Assembly (NCBI GenBank): GCA_024400815.1
Contig: JAKSMD010000011.1
Span: 1-36,576 of the forward strand
Length of the DNA stretch: 36,576 nucleotides
Source: Bacteroidales bacterium
GTDB lineage: Bacteria; Bacteroidota; Bacteroidia; Bacteroidales; WCHB1-69
Direction of reading: 5' to 3'
Part shown: one piece after another, positions 1-6,755 of the stretch
Numbering within the stretch: position 1 is the stretch's first letter
How the letters are laid out: each line of letters opens with the position of its first letter
The notes under the pieces: model-generated
Databases searched by the model: none
Told to the model about the DNA's origin: nothing
What the model saw: only the letters and a program-made list of their open reading frames with translations
Made by a program: the position numbers and the translations under genes

Positions 1-1
1 C

Positions 2-553
2 CACGGCACGTTAGCAACCAGCGGTCGGGATGACATCAGGCCCCTTTCCGCAGGTACATCTATCGGCACACATGGCAATTGGGAAGCGCAAGGCGATGCC
101 TACCTCGTCAACTACTTAGATGAGACACTTTTCCAAAGCAATGCCGACAGTTATATCGGTTTCCGTATTAAAATCAATGGAAACACGCACTACGGCTGGG
201 CCAAAGTGCATGTCTCTGGCACCGTTGCTACGGGCCTCCAAGTGCAATGGCTCCAATGCGCATACGAAAACACTCCGAATACGCCCATCGCTGCTGGCAA
301 CACCGGCACTGGCATTCGCGATAATGAATTGCCACAGGTGGCGGCTTATCCGAATCCTGTTGTGAATGAAGTGACTATTATGACTTCGGTAGAAGATGCT
401 GCTACGGTTACGGTATGCGATATGAACGGACGCCTGGTGAACGCCCCCGTGATGGTCTCCGATGACCAAATTCGTGTCAATATGACGGATTGTCCAGCCG
501 GCATTTACTTTGTCCGCTTCAACCACAATGCTGTCAAAGTGGTGAAGAAATAA
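2..553 (+). CDS. Secreted T9SS cargo protein, C-terminal part (5' end outside window)
   Basis: The reading frame is open from the left edge, so only the last 183 residues are visible. The part before the tail is rich in Gly, Thr and aromatic residues, with a GFRI...GWAKVHV stretch typical of beta-sandwich secreted proteins of Bacteroidota. The last 75 or so residues form a type A T9SS sorting domain: AYPNPVVNEVTI opens it, DMNGRLV lies in the middle, and AGIYFVRF plus a basic KVVKK end closes it. By family knowledge this domain directs export across the outer membrane and is removed by the PorU sortase. The catalytic or binding part lies outside the window, so the enzyme class cannot be named. 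A strong terminator follows 25 bases after the stop. Confidence 0.85.
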   Translation, partial: HGTLATSGRDDIRPLSAGTSIGTHGNWEAQGDAYLVNYLDETLFQSNADSYIGFRIKINGNTHYGWAKVHVSGTVATGLQVQWLQCAYENTPNTPIAAGNTGTGIRDNELPQVAAYPNPVVNEVTIMTSVEDAATVTVCDMNGRLVNAPVMVSDDQIRVNMTDCPAGIYFVRFNHNAVKVVKK

Positions 554-578
554 TGATTCCCTTCTATCATAATCTATG

Positions 579-607
579 ACGGACTGTATTTGCAGTCCGT
601 TTTTTTT
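579..607 (+). terminator. Rho-independent terminator
   Basis: An 8-bp perfect stem (ACGGACTG with CAGTCCGT) encloses a 6-base loop and is followed directly by a run of eight T. It sits just after the T9SS cargo gene and isolates it from maf. Confidence 0.85.
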
Positions 608-676
608 GTCCCTGTTTCTCGCTAATGCTGCTACCTGTTTCTTGTTTGCCACTTGCTATCAATTCCCTATAAGTCT

Positions 677-706
677 ATTGCTATATGTCCTTTTTTCTTA
701 TCTTTG
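677..706 (+). promoter_or_regulatory. Bacteroidota-type promoter of maf
   Basis: TATCTTTG at 699-706 fits the -7 consensus TAnnTTTG. ATTG at 677-680, 18 bases upstream, is a near match to the -33 TTTG element. The maf start codon lies 31 bases downstream. Confidence 0.6.
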
Positions 707-737
707 CACCCATATTGAAAAAATCAATTTTACCGAT

Positions 738-1334
738 ATGCTTTTAGATACTTTACAAAACTATAAAATACTATTGGCTTCAAAGTCGCCACGACGCCGT
801 GAACTGATGCGCGACATGGGTCTTGATTTTGAAATTATCTCAACGAATGTGGAAGAAGATTATGACCCCTCCTGGTCGTCCGAGGAAGTGGTCCAATATT
901 TGTCGCGGCTCAAACTTTCCCCCATCGATATGACGGCTTATCGCCAAAATACGATTTTTGTGGCTTGCGATACGATTGTGGTGGCGGACGATAAAATTAT
1001 GGGCAAGCCCAAAGATGAAGCAGAAGCGATGGATATGCTGCGCACATTGTCCGGTCGTACCCATCGCGTGCTTAGCGGTCTGACTGTCGCCACGCCGCAA
1101 AAGAGTCTTACGGATTATCGCCTTTCTGAAGTGACCTTTGATAAATTGTCGGAAGAAGAAATGACCTATTATGTTCGCCAATACCGCCCCCTCGACAAAG
1201 CAGGAGCCTATGGCGTTCAGGAGTGGATTGGCTGCGTCGGCATAAAGTCTATTAAGGGCTCTTTCTACAATGTGATGGGACTGCCCACCCGATTGCTCTG
1301 GCAGATGCTGAAGGAGGTGACGGGAGAACTTTGA
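738..1334 (+). CDS. maf: Maf-family nucleoside triphosphate pyrophosphatase (dTTP/UTP type)
   Basis: This 198-residue protein has the full Maf architecture. SPRRREL at residues 17-23 binds phosphate, Asp78 in CDTIVV is the expected general base, and MGKP and YGVQ carry the Lys and Gln that in the YhdE subfamily select dTTP and UTP. The family hydrolyses non-canonical or excess nucleoside triphosphates to the monophosphate and has been linked to division arrest. The frame is open further upstream, but ATG 738 is chosen because the preceding sequence contains a promoter and codes nothing recognisable. Length is normal for the family (about 190-200 residues). Confidence 0.92.
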   Translation: MLLDTLQNYKILLASKSPRRRELMRDMGLDFEIISTNVEEDYDPSWSSEEVVQYLSRLKLSPIDMTAYRQNTIFVACDTIVVADDKIMGKPKDEAEAMDMLRTLSGRTHRVLSGLTVATPQKSLTDYRLSEVTFDKLSEEEMTYYVRQYRPLDKAGAYGVQEWIGCVGIKSIKGSFYNVMGLPTRLLWQMLKEVTGEL

Positions 1335-1393
1335 CATTGACTATTGACGTTGACTATTGACTTTGACATTGACTTTGACTGTTAGCCGTTAGC
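1331..1393 (+). repeat. Degenerate TTGAC tandem repeat in spacer
   Basis: Eight copies of TTGAC begin at 1331, 1337, 1344, 1350, 1357, 1363, 1369 and 1375, so the period is 6-7 bases. Two GTTAGC copies follow. The array starts inside the last codon of maf and is followed by a pyrimidine run and three CTTTAAA copies before the symporter gene. No coding function is apparent. Confidence 0.75.
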
Positions 1394-1450
1394 TATTCCC
1401 CCTCCCTCTCTACTTTTAAACTTTAAACTTTAAATATTAAACTTCACCTG

Positions 1451-2947
1451 ATGGACTTACTGCTGAATATTTCCTTTGAGGATGTTGTTTCCAAAATCTC
1501 TGGTTGGGTGTGGAGCCCGCCATTGGTTATTTTGTGCTTGTGTGCGGCATTGTACTTTTCGATTCGTACGCGATTTGTGCAGGTGCGCAGAATCGGGGAG
1601 ATGAGCCGGCTATTATTCAGGAACGATAAGGCCAACAACACGGGCATAACTTCGTTTCAGGCTTTTTGTATGGCGCTCTCAGGCCGTGTGGGCACGGGCA
1701 ATATTGTGGGCGTGGCCACGGCCATCGGCTATGGCGGTCCGGGCAGCATCGTCTGGATGTGGATTATCGCTTTCCTTGGTGCCGGTTCCGCATTTGTGGA
1801 AGCCACCTTAGCACAAATTTTCAAAGAAGAGCACGGCGGACAATTTCGCGGCGGCCCTTCGTACTATATAGAAAAAGGATTGAAATGTAAATGGCTGGCG
1901 GTCGTCTTTGCCGTTGTCGCCTTTATCGTTTGCGGCTTCCTGCTGGCTCCTGTGCAGAGCAACGGCATCGCCATTGCTTTCGCCAACACCATATCAGTGC
2001 CTCCGGTCTATGTGGGCATCGTGATTGCCGTATTGTTGGGACTGATTATCATTGGCGGCGTAAAACGCATCGCCTATGTGGCAGAAGTGGTGGCTCCGCT
2101 GATGGCCCTATTGTATATCGTATTGTCGATTATCGTGCTCTGTTGCAATGCCTCTGCTATTCCATCCGTTTTTATGGATATGATAAAGGGCGCCATGGGC
2201 ACGCACGAAATCTTTGGCGGCATCATTGGCAGCACCATCGCCTGGGGCGTGAAACGCGGCATCTATTCCAATGAAGCAGGGCAGGGCACGGGCCCAATCG
2301 TGGCCGGCGCTGCCAAAGTTTCCCATCCTGTCAAACAAGGATTCGTGCAAGCTTTCTCGGTGTATGTTGATACCCTGTTAGTATGCACCGCTACCGCCGT
2401 GATGATTCTGGCCACCAAAACCTATAATGTGGTGGATGCGACGACAGGACAAATGCTCTTTGAATCTACCTACAACTTGGGCGCTCCGGATGTCTCTTAT
2501 ACGGCTACAGCTATCGGCACATTAATCGGCAGTCAAGCAGGCAACTTGGTGGTAGCCGTCGCCTTGGCTTTCTTTGCTTTCACAACCCTTATGGCATATT
2601 ACTATTATGCTGAAACCAGCATTGTCTATCTTTGCCGTAAAGGCAGAATGGAAAATTTCATGATTTGGGTTCTTAGAATTGGCATCTTGGCCGCCGTCAT
2701 CTACGGTTCAACAAAGACTGCTAAAGCGGCATGGGACTTGGGCGATATCGGCGTCGGAACGATGGCGTGGATTAATATTATCGTGATTTTATTGCTGAGT
2801 CCGAAAGCATTGAAATTGTTGCGCTCCTACGAAAAACAGGAAAAGGCAGGAAAAGACCCTGACTTCAATCCCAAAGAGTTCGGTATAGAAAACGCTGACT
2901 ATTGGGAACAAAAATACGAATCCGAAAATTCAAAAACAGTAGAATAA
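1451..2947 (+). CDS. Sodium:alanine (glycine) symporter, AGCS family
   Basis: The 498-residue polytopic inner-membrane protein carries the AGCS signatures: SGRVGTGNIVG at about residues 77-87, GGPGSIVWMW after it, FRGGPSYYIEKG, and SNEAGQGTGP near residue 273. About ten hydrophobic segments can be counted. AGCS carriers take up alanine or glycine with Na+ (or H+). The charged tail of about 40 residues is cytoplasmic by inference. The start is the first Met before the first hydrophobic segment, and length fits the family (450-540). The next gene begins 20 bases after the stop, so they may share a transcript. The exact substrate cannot be told from sequence alone. Confidence 0.93.
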   Translation: MDLLLNISFEDVVSKISGWVWSPPLVILCLCAALYFSIRTRFVQVRRIGEMSRLLFRNDKANNTGITSFQAFCMALSGRVGTGNIVGVATAIGYGGPGSIVWMWIIAFLGAGSAFVEATLAQIFKEEHGGQFRGGPSYYIEKGLKCKWLAVVFAVVAFIVCGFLLAPVQSNGIAIAFANTISVPPVYVGIVIAVLLGLIIIGGVKRIAYVAEVVAPLMALLYIVLSIIVLCCNASAIPSVFMDMIKGAMGTHEIFGGIIGSTIAWGVKRGIYSNEAGQGTGPIVAGAAKVSHPVKQGFVQAFSVYVDTLLVCTATAVMILATKTYNVVDATTGQMLFESTYNLGAPDVSYTATAIGTLIGSQAGNLVVAVALAFFAFTTLMAYYYYAETSIVYLCRKGRMENFMIWVLRIGILAAVIYGSTKTAKAAWDLGDIGVGTMAWINIIVILLLSPKALKLLRSYEKQEKAGKDPDFNPKEFGIENADYWEQKYESENSKTVE

Positions 2948-2967
2948 TAACAATCAATAACACGATT

Positions 2968-3357
2968 ATGGATACAGAAAGAATTACCCCTTCGCACATT
3001 ACGACATTGAAACCGAATGAGATTTTTGTGTTTGGCAGCAATCTGGCCGGCGCCCATGGCGGTGGCGCAGCGCGTGCCGCTTTGAATCACTTTGGCGCCA
3101 TCTGGGGACAAGGCGTTGGACTGCAAGGACAAAGCTATGCTATCCCCACCATGCATGGCGGTCCGGAACGCATTCAACCCTATGTGGATGAATTTATCAT
3201 CTTTGCCGAAGAACATCCCGAGATGAACTTCTTGGTGACGCCTATCGGCTGTGGCATTGCCGGGTTCACACCCGCAGATATTGCCCCACTGTTTGCCCGC
3301 GCCAAGGATCTCGAAAATGTTTGGCTTCCTGCTAGCTTCCGAAATCTTTTACAATAA
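2968..3357 (+). CDS. Macro-domain-like protein of the A1S_2505 phage non-structural type
   Basis: A 129-residue protein. Its features are FVFGSNLAGAHGGGAA at residues 21-36, GQGVGLQGQSYAIPTM at 47-62, and TPIGCGIAGF at 91-100. I recognise this pattern from small proteins labelled A1S_2505-family phage non-structural protein, which have a macro-domain-like fold. The glycine-rich loops resemble the ADP-ribose-binding loops of macrodomains. No substrate is established to my knowledge; ADP-ribose or NAD-derivative binding is inference. ATG 2968 is chosen over in-frame codons that overlap the symporter end. Neighbours are a transporter and a dipeptidase, which do not define a role. Confidence 0.75.
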   Translation: MDTERITPSHITTLKPNEIFVFGSNLAGAHGGGAARAALNHFGAIWGQGVGLQGQSYAIPTMHGGPERIQPYVDEFIIFAEEHPEMNFLVTPIGCGIAGFTPADIAPLFARAKDLENVWLPASFRNLLQ

Positions 3358-3367
3358 ACTTTTTTAC

Positions 3368-3375
3368 TACCTTTG
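3368..3375 (+). promoter_or_regulatory. Promoter -7 element of the M20 dipeptidase gene
   Basis: TACCTTTG matches TAnnTTTG and lies 45 bases before the start codon. The upstream TTTA at 3348-3351 is a weak -33 candidate (16-base gap). Confidence 0.5.
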
Positions 3376-3420
3376 CCCCGTTTTTTTTTGAATTGAATGT
3401 TTAACCCATAATTTTCCAAT

Positions 3421-4779
3421 ATGAACCCAAAACAATACATTGAAGAAAATCAAAAACGCTTCTTAGACGAATTGTTCACGCTCTTGCGCATCCCGTCTAT
3501 CAGCTCCCAAAGTGAACACAAACCTGATATGATCAAATGTGCCGAACGCTGGCGCGAACTCATCCTTGCCGCTGGTGCCGACAAGTGCGAAGTGATGCCT
3601 GCCGAAGGCAATCCTATCGTGTATGGTGAAAAAATCATTGACCCGAAAGCCAAAACTGTCCTCGTATATGGTCACTACGACGTAATGCCCGTTGATCCTG
3701 TCGAATTGTGGAATACCGAACCTTTTGAACCCGTTATCAAAGACGGTAAGATCTGGGGCCGTGGCTCCGATGACGACAAAGGCCAGTCCTTTATGCACGC
3801 CAAGGCTTTTGAAACGATGATGAAAACTAACACATTGCCCTGCAATGTGAAGTTCATGCTCGAAGGCGAAGAGGAAATCGGATCACCCAGCTTGGCAAAA
3901 TGGATTGTCGAATATAAGGACCTTGTCAAAGCCGATGTCATCCTCGTTTCCGATACCAGCATGATTGCTACGGATGTGCCTTCTATTACATCCGGTTTGC
4001 GCGGACTTTCCTATTGGGAAATCGAAGTTACCGGTCCGAATGCCGACTTGCACTCCGGCATCTTCGGCGGTTCCGTCGCCAACCCATTGAACACCCTTTG
4101 CGAGATGATTGCAACATGTATGGATGAGAACAACCATATCACCATTCCTCATTTCTACGATGATGTGGTGGAATGTTCTGCTCGCGAGCGCGAACTTCTC
4201 AATATGGCGCCGTATGATGAAGAAGAGTACAAAAAGTCGCTCGGCGTGAAGGCACTTCGCGGCGAGAAAGGCTATACCAAGATTGAGCACGTCGGCATCC
4301 GTCCTACCTTCGACCTTTGCGGCATGTGGGGTGGCTACACGGCTGAGGGTTCCACAACGGTGCTGCCTTCCAAGGCATACGCCAAATTGTCCTGCCGCCT
4401 TGTTCCCAACCAAGACCACGAAAAAATCGCCCTCTTGGTGAAAGACTACTTTGAACAAAATGCGCCCGACTATGTGGATGTAAAGGTTACGCCGTTGCAT
4501 GGTGGCCAGGCTTACGGCTGTCCGACAGACCATCCGGCTTATAAAGCCGCTGAGGCTGCCTATATGGACACCTACGGCAAACTCCCCATCCCGATGCGCA
4601 GCGGTGGCAGCATTCCAATCATTTCCACCTTTGAAAAAGTGCTGGGCATCAAATCCATCTTGATGGGCTTCGGCCTCGGCGAAGATGCCATCCACTCACC
4701 CAACGAAAACTACCGCCTCGACCATTTCTACAAGGGCATTGAGACGATCATCCAATTCTATCAGCATTTCGCTGAATAA
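3421..4779 (+). CDS. M20-family metallo-dipeptidase
   Basis: This 452-residue cytosolic zinc peptidase has the M20 ligand set in order. GHYDVMPVDP contains His85 and the adjacent catalytic Asp87. SDDDKG at 116-121 has the bridging Asp. EGEEEIGS at 148-155 has the general-base and metal Glu residues. VSDTS has Asp178, and DAIHSPNE has His425. The lid or dimerisation domain is seen around residues 190-310 with the LHSGIFGG segment. Length and motifs fit the bacterial and eukaryotic CNDP-like dipeptidases, which cleave short peptides. It has no signal peptide. A hairpin terminator follows 11 bases after the stop, so the gene probably forms its own transcript. Confidence 0.93.
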   Translation: MNPKQYIEENQKRFLDELFTLLRIPSISSQSEHKPDMIKCAERWRELILAAGADKCEVMPAEGNPIVYGEKIIDPKAKTVLVYGHYDVMPVDPVELWNTEPFEPVIKDGKIWGRGSDDDKGQSFMHAKAFETMMKTNTLPCNVKFMLEGEEEIGSPSLAKWIVEYKDLVKADVILVSDTSMIATDVPSITSGLRGLSYWEIEVTGPNADLHSGIFGGSVANPLNTLCEMIATCMDENNHITIPHFYDDVVECSARERELLNMAPYDEEEYKKSLGVKALRGEKGYTKIEHVGIRPTFDLCGMWGGYTAEGSTTVLPSKAYAKLSCRLVPNQDHEKIALLVKDYFEQNAPDYVDVKVTPLHGGQAYGCPTDHPAYKAAEAAYMDTYGKLPIPMRSGGSIPIISTFEKVLGIKSILMGFGLGEDAIHSPNENYRLDHFYKGIETIIQFYQHFAE

Positions 4780-4790
4780 TATGTTACCCG

Positions 4791-4825
4791 TAGAGACGTG
4801 CCGCTGGCGCGTCTCTATTTTTATT
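4791..4825 (+). terminator. Rho-independent terminator with GAGACGTGCC stem
   Basis: A 12-bp stem runs from 4791-4802 to 4806-4817, with one T-G wobble and a 3-base loop, and is followed by a T-rich run. It ends the M20 gene. Similar GAGACG/CGTCTC palindromes recur between genes in Bacteroidota, so it may also be a dispersed repeat. Confidence 0.8.
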
Positions 4826-4857
4826 AATGTAGGTCGTTTTTCAAAAATTGCATAATT

Positions 4858-5202
4858 ATGATTAAACATAAAAACGAAATCGAGACCGTCACGGTCGAAA
4901 ACCAAGGCAACATTGCCGGTATTATCAACAAAGAAGTGATTCTGACGCCGGCGGAAATGTTGGACAAGGCCTATATGTTCAACATCATCAACCTTCCTTC
5001 GGGGAGCCAGATCAAGGAGCACCCGCACTTTCCGGATGCGGAGATTTACTATATCCTGGAAGGCGAAGTTGTGGTCACGGACAATGACAAGCGCGAGGTG
5101 CTGCACGCCGGCGACGTGGTCTTCACGGGCAACGGCGACCGCCACAGCGTCAGCAACGAGAGCGGCCACGATGCTAAGTTCTTGGCGTGCATTTTGAAGT
5201 AG
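4858..5202 (+). CDS. Small cupin-domain protein
   Basis: A 114-residue single-domain cupin. The first cupin motif holds His55, His57 and Glu62 (EHPHFPDAE), and the second holds His96 (GDRHSV), which makes a complete HxH-E-H metal site. The conserved GEVVV and HAGDVVF beta-strand motifs separate them. Such small cupins bind a divalent metal and act variously as isomerases, dioxygenases or sensors; the substrate cannot be inferred here. It is flanked by a terminator upstream and a differently composed gene downstream, and is likely monocistronic. Confidence 0.85.
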   Translation: MIKHKNEIETVTVENQGNIAGIINKEVILTPAEMLDKAYMFNIINLPSGSQIKEHPHFPDAEIYYILEGEVVVTDNDKREVLHAGDVVFTGNGDRHSVSNESGHDAKFLACILK

Positions 5203-5232
5203 AGGGCCACAAAGGCATACAATATATTTCTA

Positions 5233-5240
5233 TATTTTTG
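5233..5240 (+). promoter_or_regulatory. Possible promoter -7 element, very close to the start codon
   Basis: TATTTTTG matches TAnnTTTG but ends only 7 bases before ATG 5248, which would leave almost no leader. No clear -33 element is visible. Confidence 0.35.
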
Positions 5241-5247
5241 TTGTCAG

Positions 5248-5931
5248 ATGTTGAAACGATTTATTGTAATACTTCTTTGGATTTTATTTTACGCTCCGGG
5301 TTTTGCTCAAGGGACCTATTTTGGAGGAGGTTTGTCTGTAGGAAATACATTTACAGGCATGTCTGCGGATAATATTCCTGGATATTGGAAAACAGGAATA
5401 ACAGCTGGATTATTCGGCAATGTGAAACTTGTCGATAACTACAATGTACGAATGTTGCTGCAGATGGACATGAACTTTACAATGAAAGGCACCCGCTCCA
5501 AACCTAATTTCGGTGTTGAAGGATTGGCACATAGAGATAAACATTCAACGTCTTTGGGCTACATCGAAATTCCGCTTCTATTACGATTTCGCTTTAATAG
5601 CATTAAAACTGACAATGATGGAGTGTGGCTTGATTTCGGTCCCTCAATCGGTTTCCTGTTGTATCAAAGAACAGTACAACGATACCATATCAGTGCTCCT
5701 ACCGGCACTTCGAGTTGGGGCGATGTATGGGACGACTTTTATGACCTCAATCGATTCGAGCTTTCTTTTCTTGCAGGAATTACTTACGTTTTCAAACGGC
5801 ATCATGGCATATCATTTCGTTACAGCCATTCGATACTTCCTATAGGCGCTCCCGAATATGAAGTTACTATTGGCGTTCTCAAGAAATACTACAATTCCGC
5901 GGTTTATTTTATGTATTCTTTTCAGTTTTGA
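5248..5931 (+). CDS. Outer-membrane beta-barrel protein (PorT/porin-like)
   Basis: The 227-residue protein begins with a Sec signal peptide ending at AQG near residue 21. It continues with alternating hydrophobic-polar strands (YFGGGLSVGN, YIEIPLLLRFRF, GVWLDFGPSIGF, ELSFLAGITYVF, GISFRYSHS) and ends in Phe, as outer-membrane barrels do. This is the pattern of the Bacteroidota outer-membrane beta-barrel (PorT-like) group. The cargo or partner is unknown. Codon use is more AT-rich than that of the preceding genes. Its 3' end overlaps the degraded rhuM frame on the opposite strand. Confidence 0.8.
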   Translation: MLKRFIVILLWILFYAPGFAQGTYFGGGLSVGNTFTGMSADNIPGYWKTGITAGLFGNVKLVDNYNVRMLLQMDMNFTMKGTRSKPNFGVEGLAHRDKHSTSLGYIEIPLLLRFRFNSIKTDNDGVWLDFGPSIGFLLYQRTVQRYHISAPTGTSSWGDVWDDFYDLNRFELSFLAGITYVFKRHHGISFRYSHSILPIGAPEYEVTIGVLKKYYNSAVYFMYSFQF

Positions 5932-6402
5932 TTTTGTCTATTTCCCGCTTTTCCGGCGGTTGCACTCGCGACAGAAAATCGATCTTGTTTTCTGTTATCG
6001 AAACGCGCTGTTCTAATCTCTCAATGCGTTGGTTAAATAAATAACCTTTAAGACTTTATTCGCCCACTGACGGGATTTAGTCGCATTTAGAGAACTTACT
6101 CTATATCCAACAGATAAAATTGCATCTATGTTGTAGTGAAGAATGTTTCTGTGGACATTTCTGTTGCCTTCCTTTTGAACTACCGAGAAAAACTCGGTAG
6201 TTGCATTTTTATCTAATTCTTTTTCTGAGAAAATATTTTTCAAGTGAAAACTAACATTATCACTTGAACAACCAAACAAATTGGCTATCTGCGATTGTGT
6301 AAGCCATACGGTTTATTCATCCATCTTCACGTCGAGTTTGATTTCCTCGTTTGGCTGGTAAAGCACTATCTCATTATGTCTATTGGCGAAACCGTCCTTC
6401 AT
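5909..6402 (-). pseudogene. Degraded RhuM-family (virulence protein) gene
   Basis: On the minus strand, ATG at 6402 opens a frame that reads to an in-frame TAA at 6315-6313, between MDE and TVWLTQSQIA. The frame resumes with LFGCSSDNVSFHLKNIF, TTEFFSVVQKEGNR and ILHYNIDAILSVGYRV, all diagnostic of RhuM-family proteins, an HTH-bearing family associated with Fic and restriction loci. After KVLK the frame is lost. Shifting frame at 6046 restores GYLFNQRIERLEQRV and ENKIDF, so roughly 16 bases appear to be deleted. The tail stops early at 5909. Three independent lesions mean no functional protein is made. The inserted stop, the deletion and the missing C-terminus are seen directly; the deletion size is inferred from family knowledge. 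Confidence 0.85.
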
Positions 6403-6714
6403 TTTGTGTTTTTCTTTGAATGTAAATAATAGCTAATTTGTTGTTTTATAATATGTTAATCTGCTATTCCTTTTCTCTGTTTCTTACAATATCTTTACGT
6501 GAGAACTTTCAGCGGTTCGCAGAAGAATTTTCACGGCGCAAAAGTACAACAAAAAAGAACACCACACTTCGTGTTCGTTGTTGTTTTCTTTTAGGTTCCC
6601 GATGGCATAAAAGATATAGGCTCCACAAACTACTCCATTTTGCAACAACTAAGAGGATTTTATTGAAATAGAGATTTTTTTGCGCTACTGTCAAAAGTTG
6701 TCAGCCGTGCTTCG
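6403..6714. other. AT-rich intergenic stretch with an inverted repeat
   Basis: No convincing gene. An open frame at 6438-6671 reads as low-complexity sequence without family motifs. It holds the former rhuM promoter (6539-6546) and an inverted repeat at 6547-6584: GAACAC at 6557-6562 pairs with GTGTTC at 6571-6576, and flanking ACAAC pairs with GTTGT around an A-rich bulge. Confidence 0.5.
6539..6546 (-). promoter_or_regulatory. Minus-strand promoter -7 element, probably of the ancestral rhuM gene
   Basis: The minus strand reads TACTTTTG, which fits TAnnTTTG. It lies 137 bases before the rhuM start codon. The inverted repeat at 6547-6584 covers its -33 region and could have been an operator. 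Confidence 0.45.
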
Positions 6715-6722
6715 TATTTTTG
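6715..6722 (+). promoter_or_regulatory. Promoter -7 element of rmuC
   Basis: TATTTTTG matches TAnnTTTG and lies 33 bases before ATG 6756. A matching -33 element at normal spacing is not evident. Confidence 0.5.
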
Positions 6723-6755
6723 CCGCCGAAAAGAGAAACATAAAAAGACATTCCT

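Noticed and set aside
1331..1393. Array of sigma-70 -35 boxes
   Set aside because: TTGAC resembles the enteric -35 hexamer, but Bacteroidota promoters use TTTG and TAnnTTTG, and no matching -7 follows.
3883..4695. 270-codon open frame antisense to the M20 dipeptidase
   Set aside because: It mirrors the codon pattern of the M20 gene, has no family motif, and the M20 frame has a full set of catalytic residues.
6313..6315. Reassigned TAA codon (stop in rhuM and in uvrA)
   Set aside because: TAA is used as the normal terminator of many intact genes in the window (maf neighbour, symporter, M20, wecB, ATPase and others). In rhuM it is an extra codon in a gene with other lesions, and in uvrA it is a one-base change.
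6438..6671. 77-codon frame between rhuM remnant and rmuC
   Set aside because: Composition is low-complexity, no motif is seen and it crosses the inverted repeat and the minus-strand promoter.
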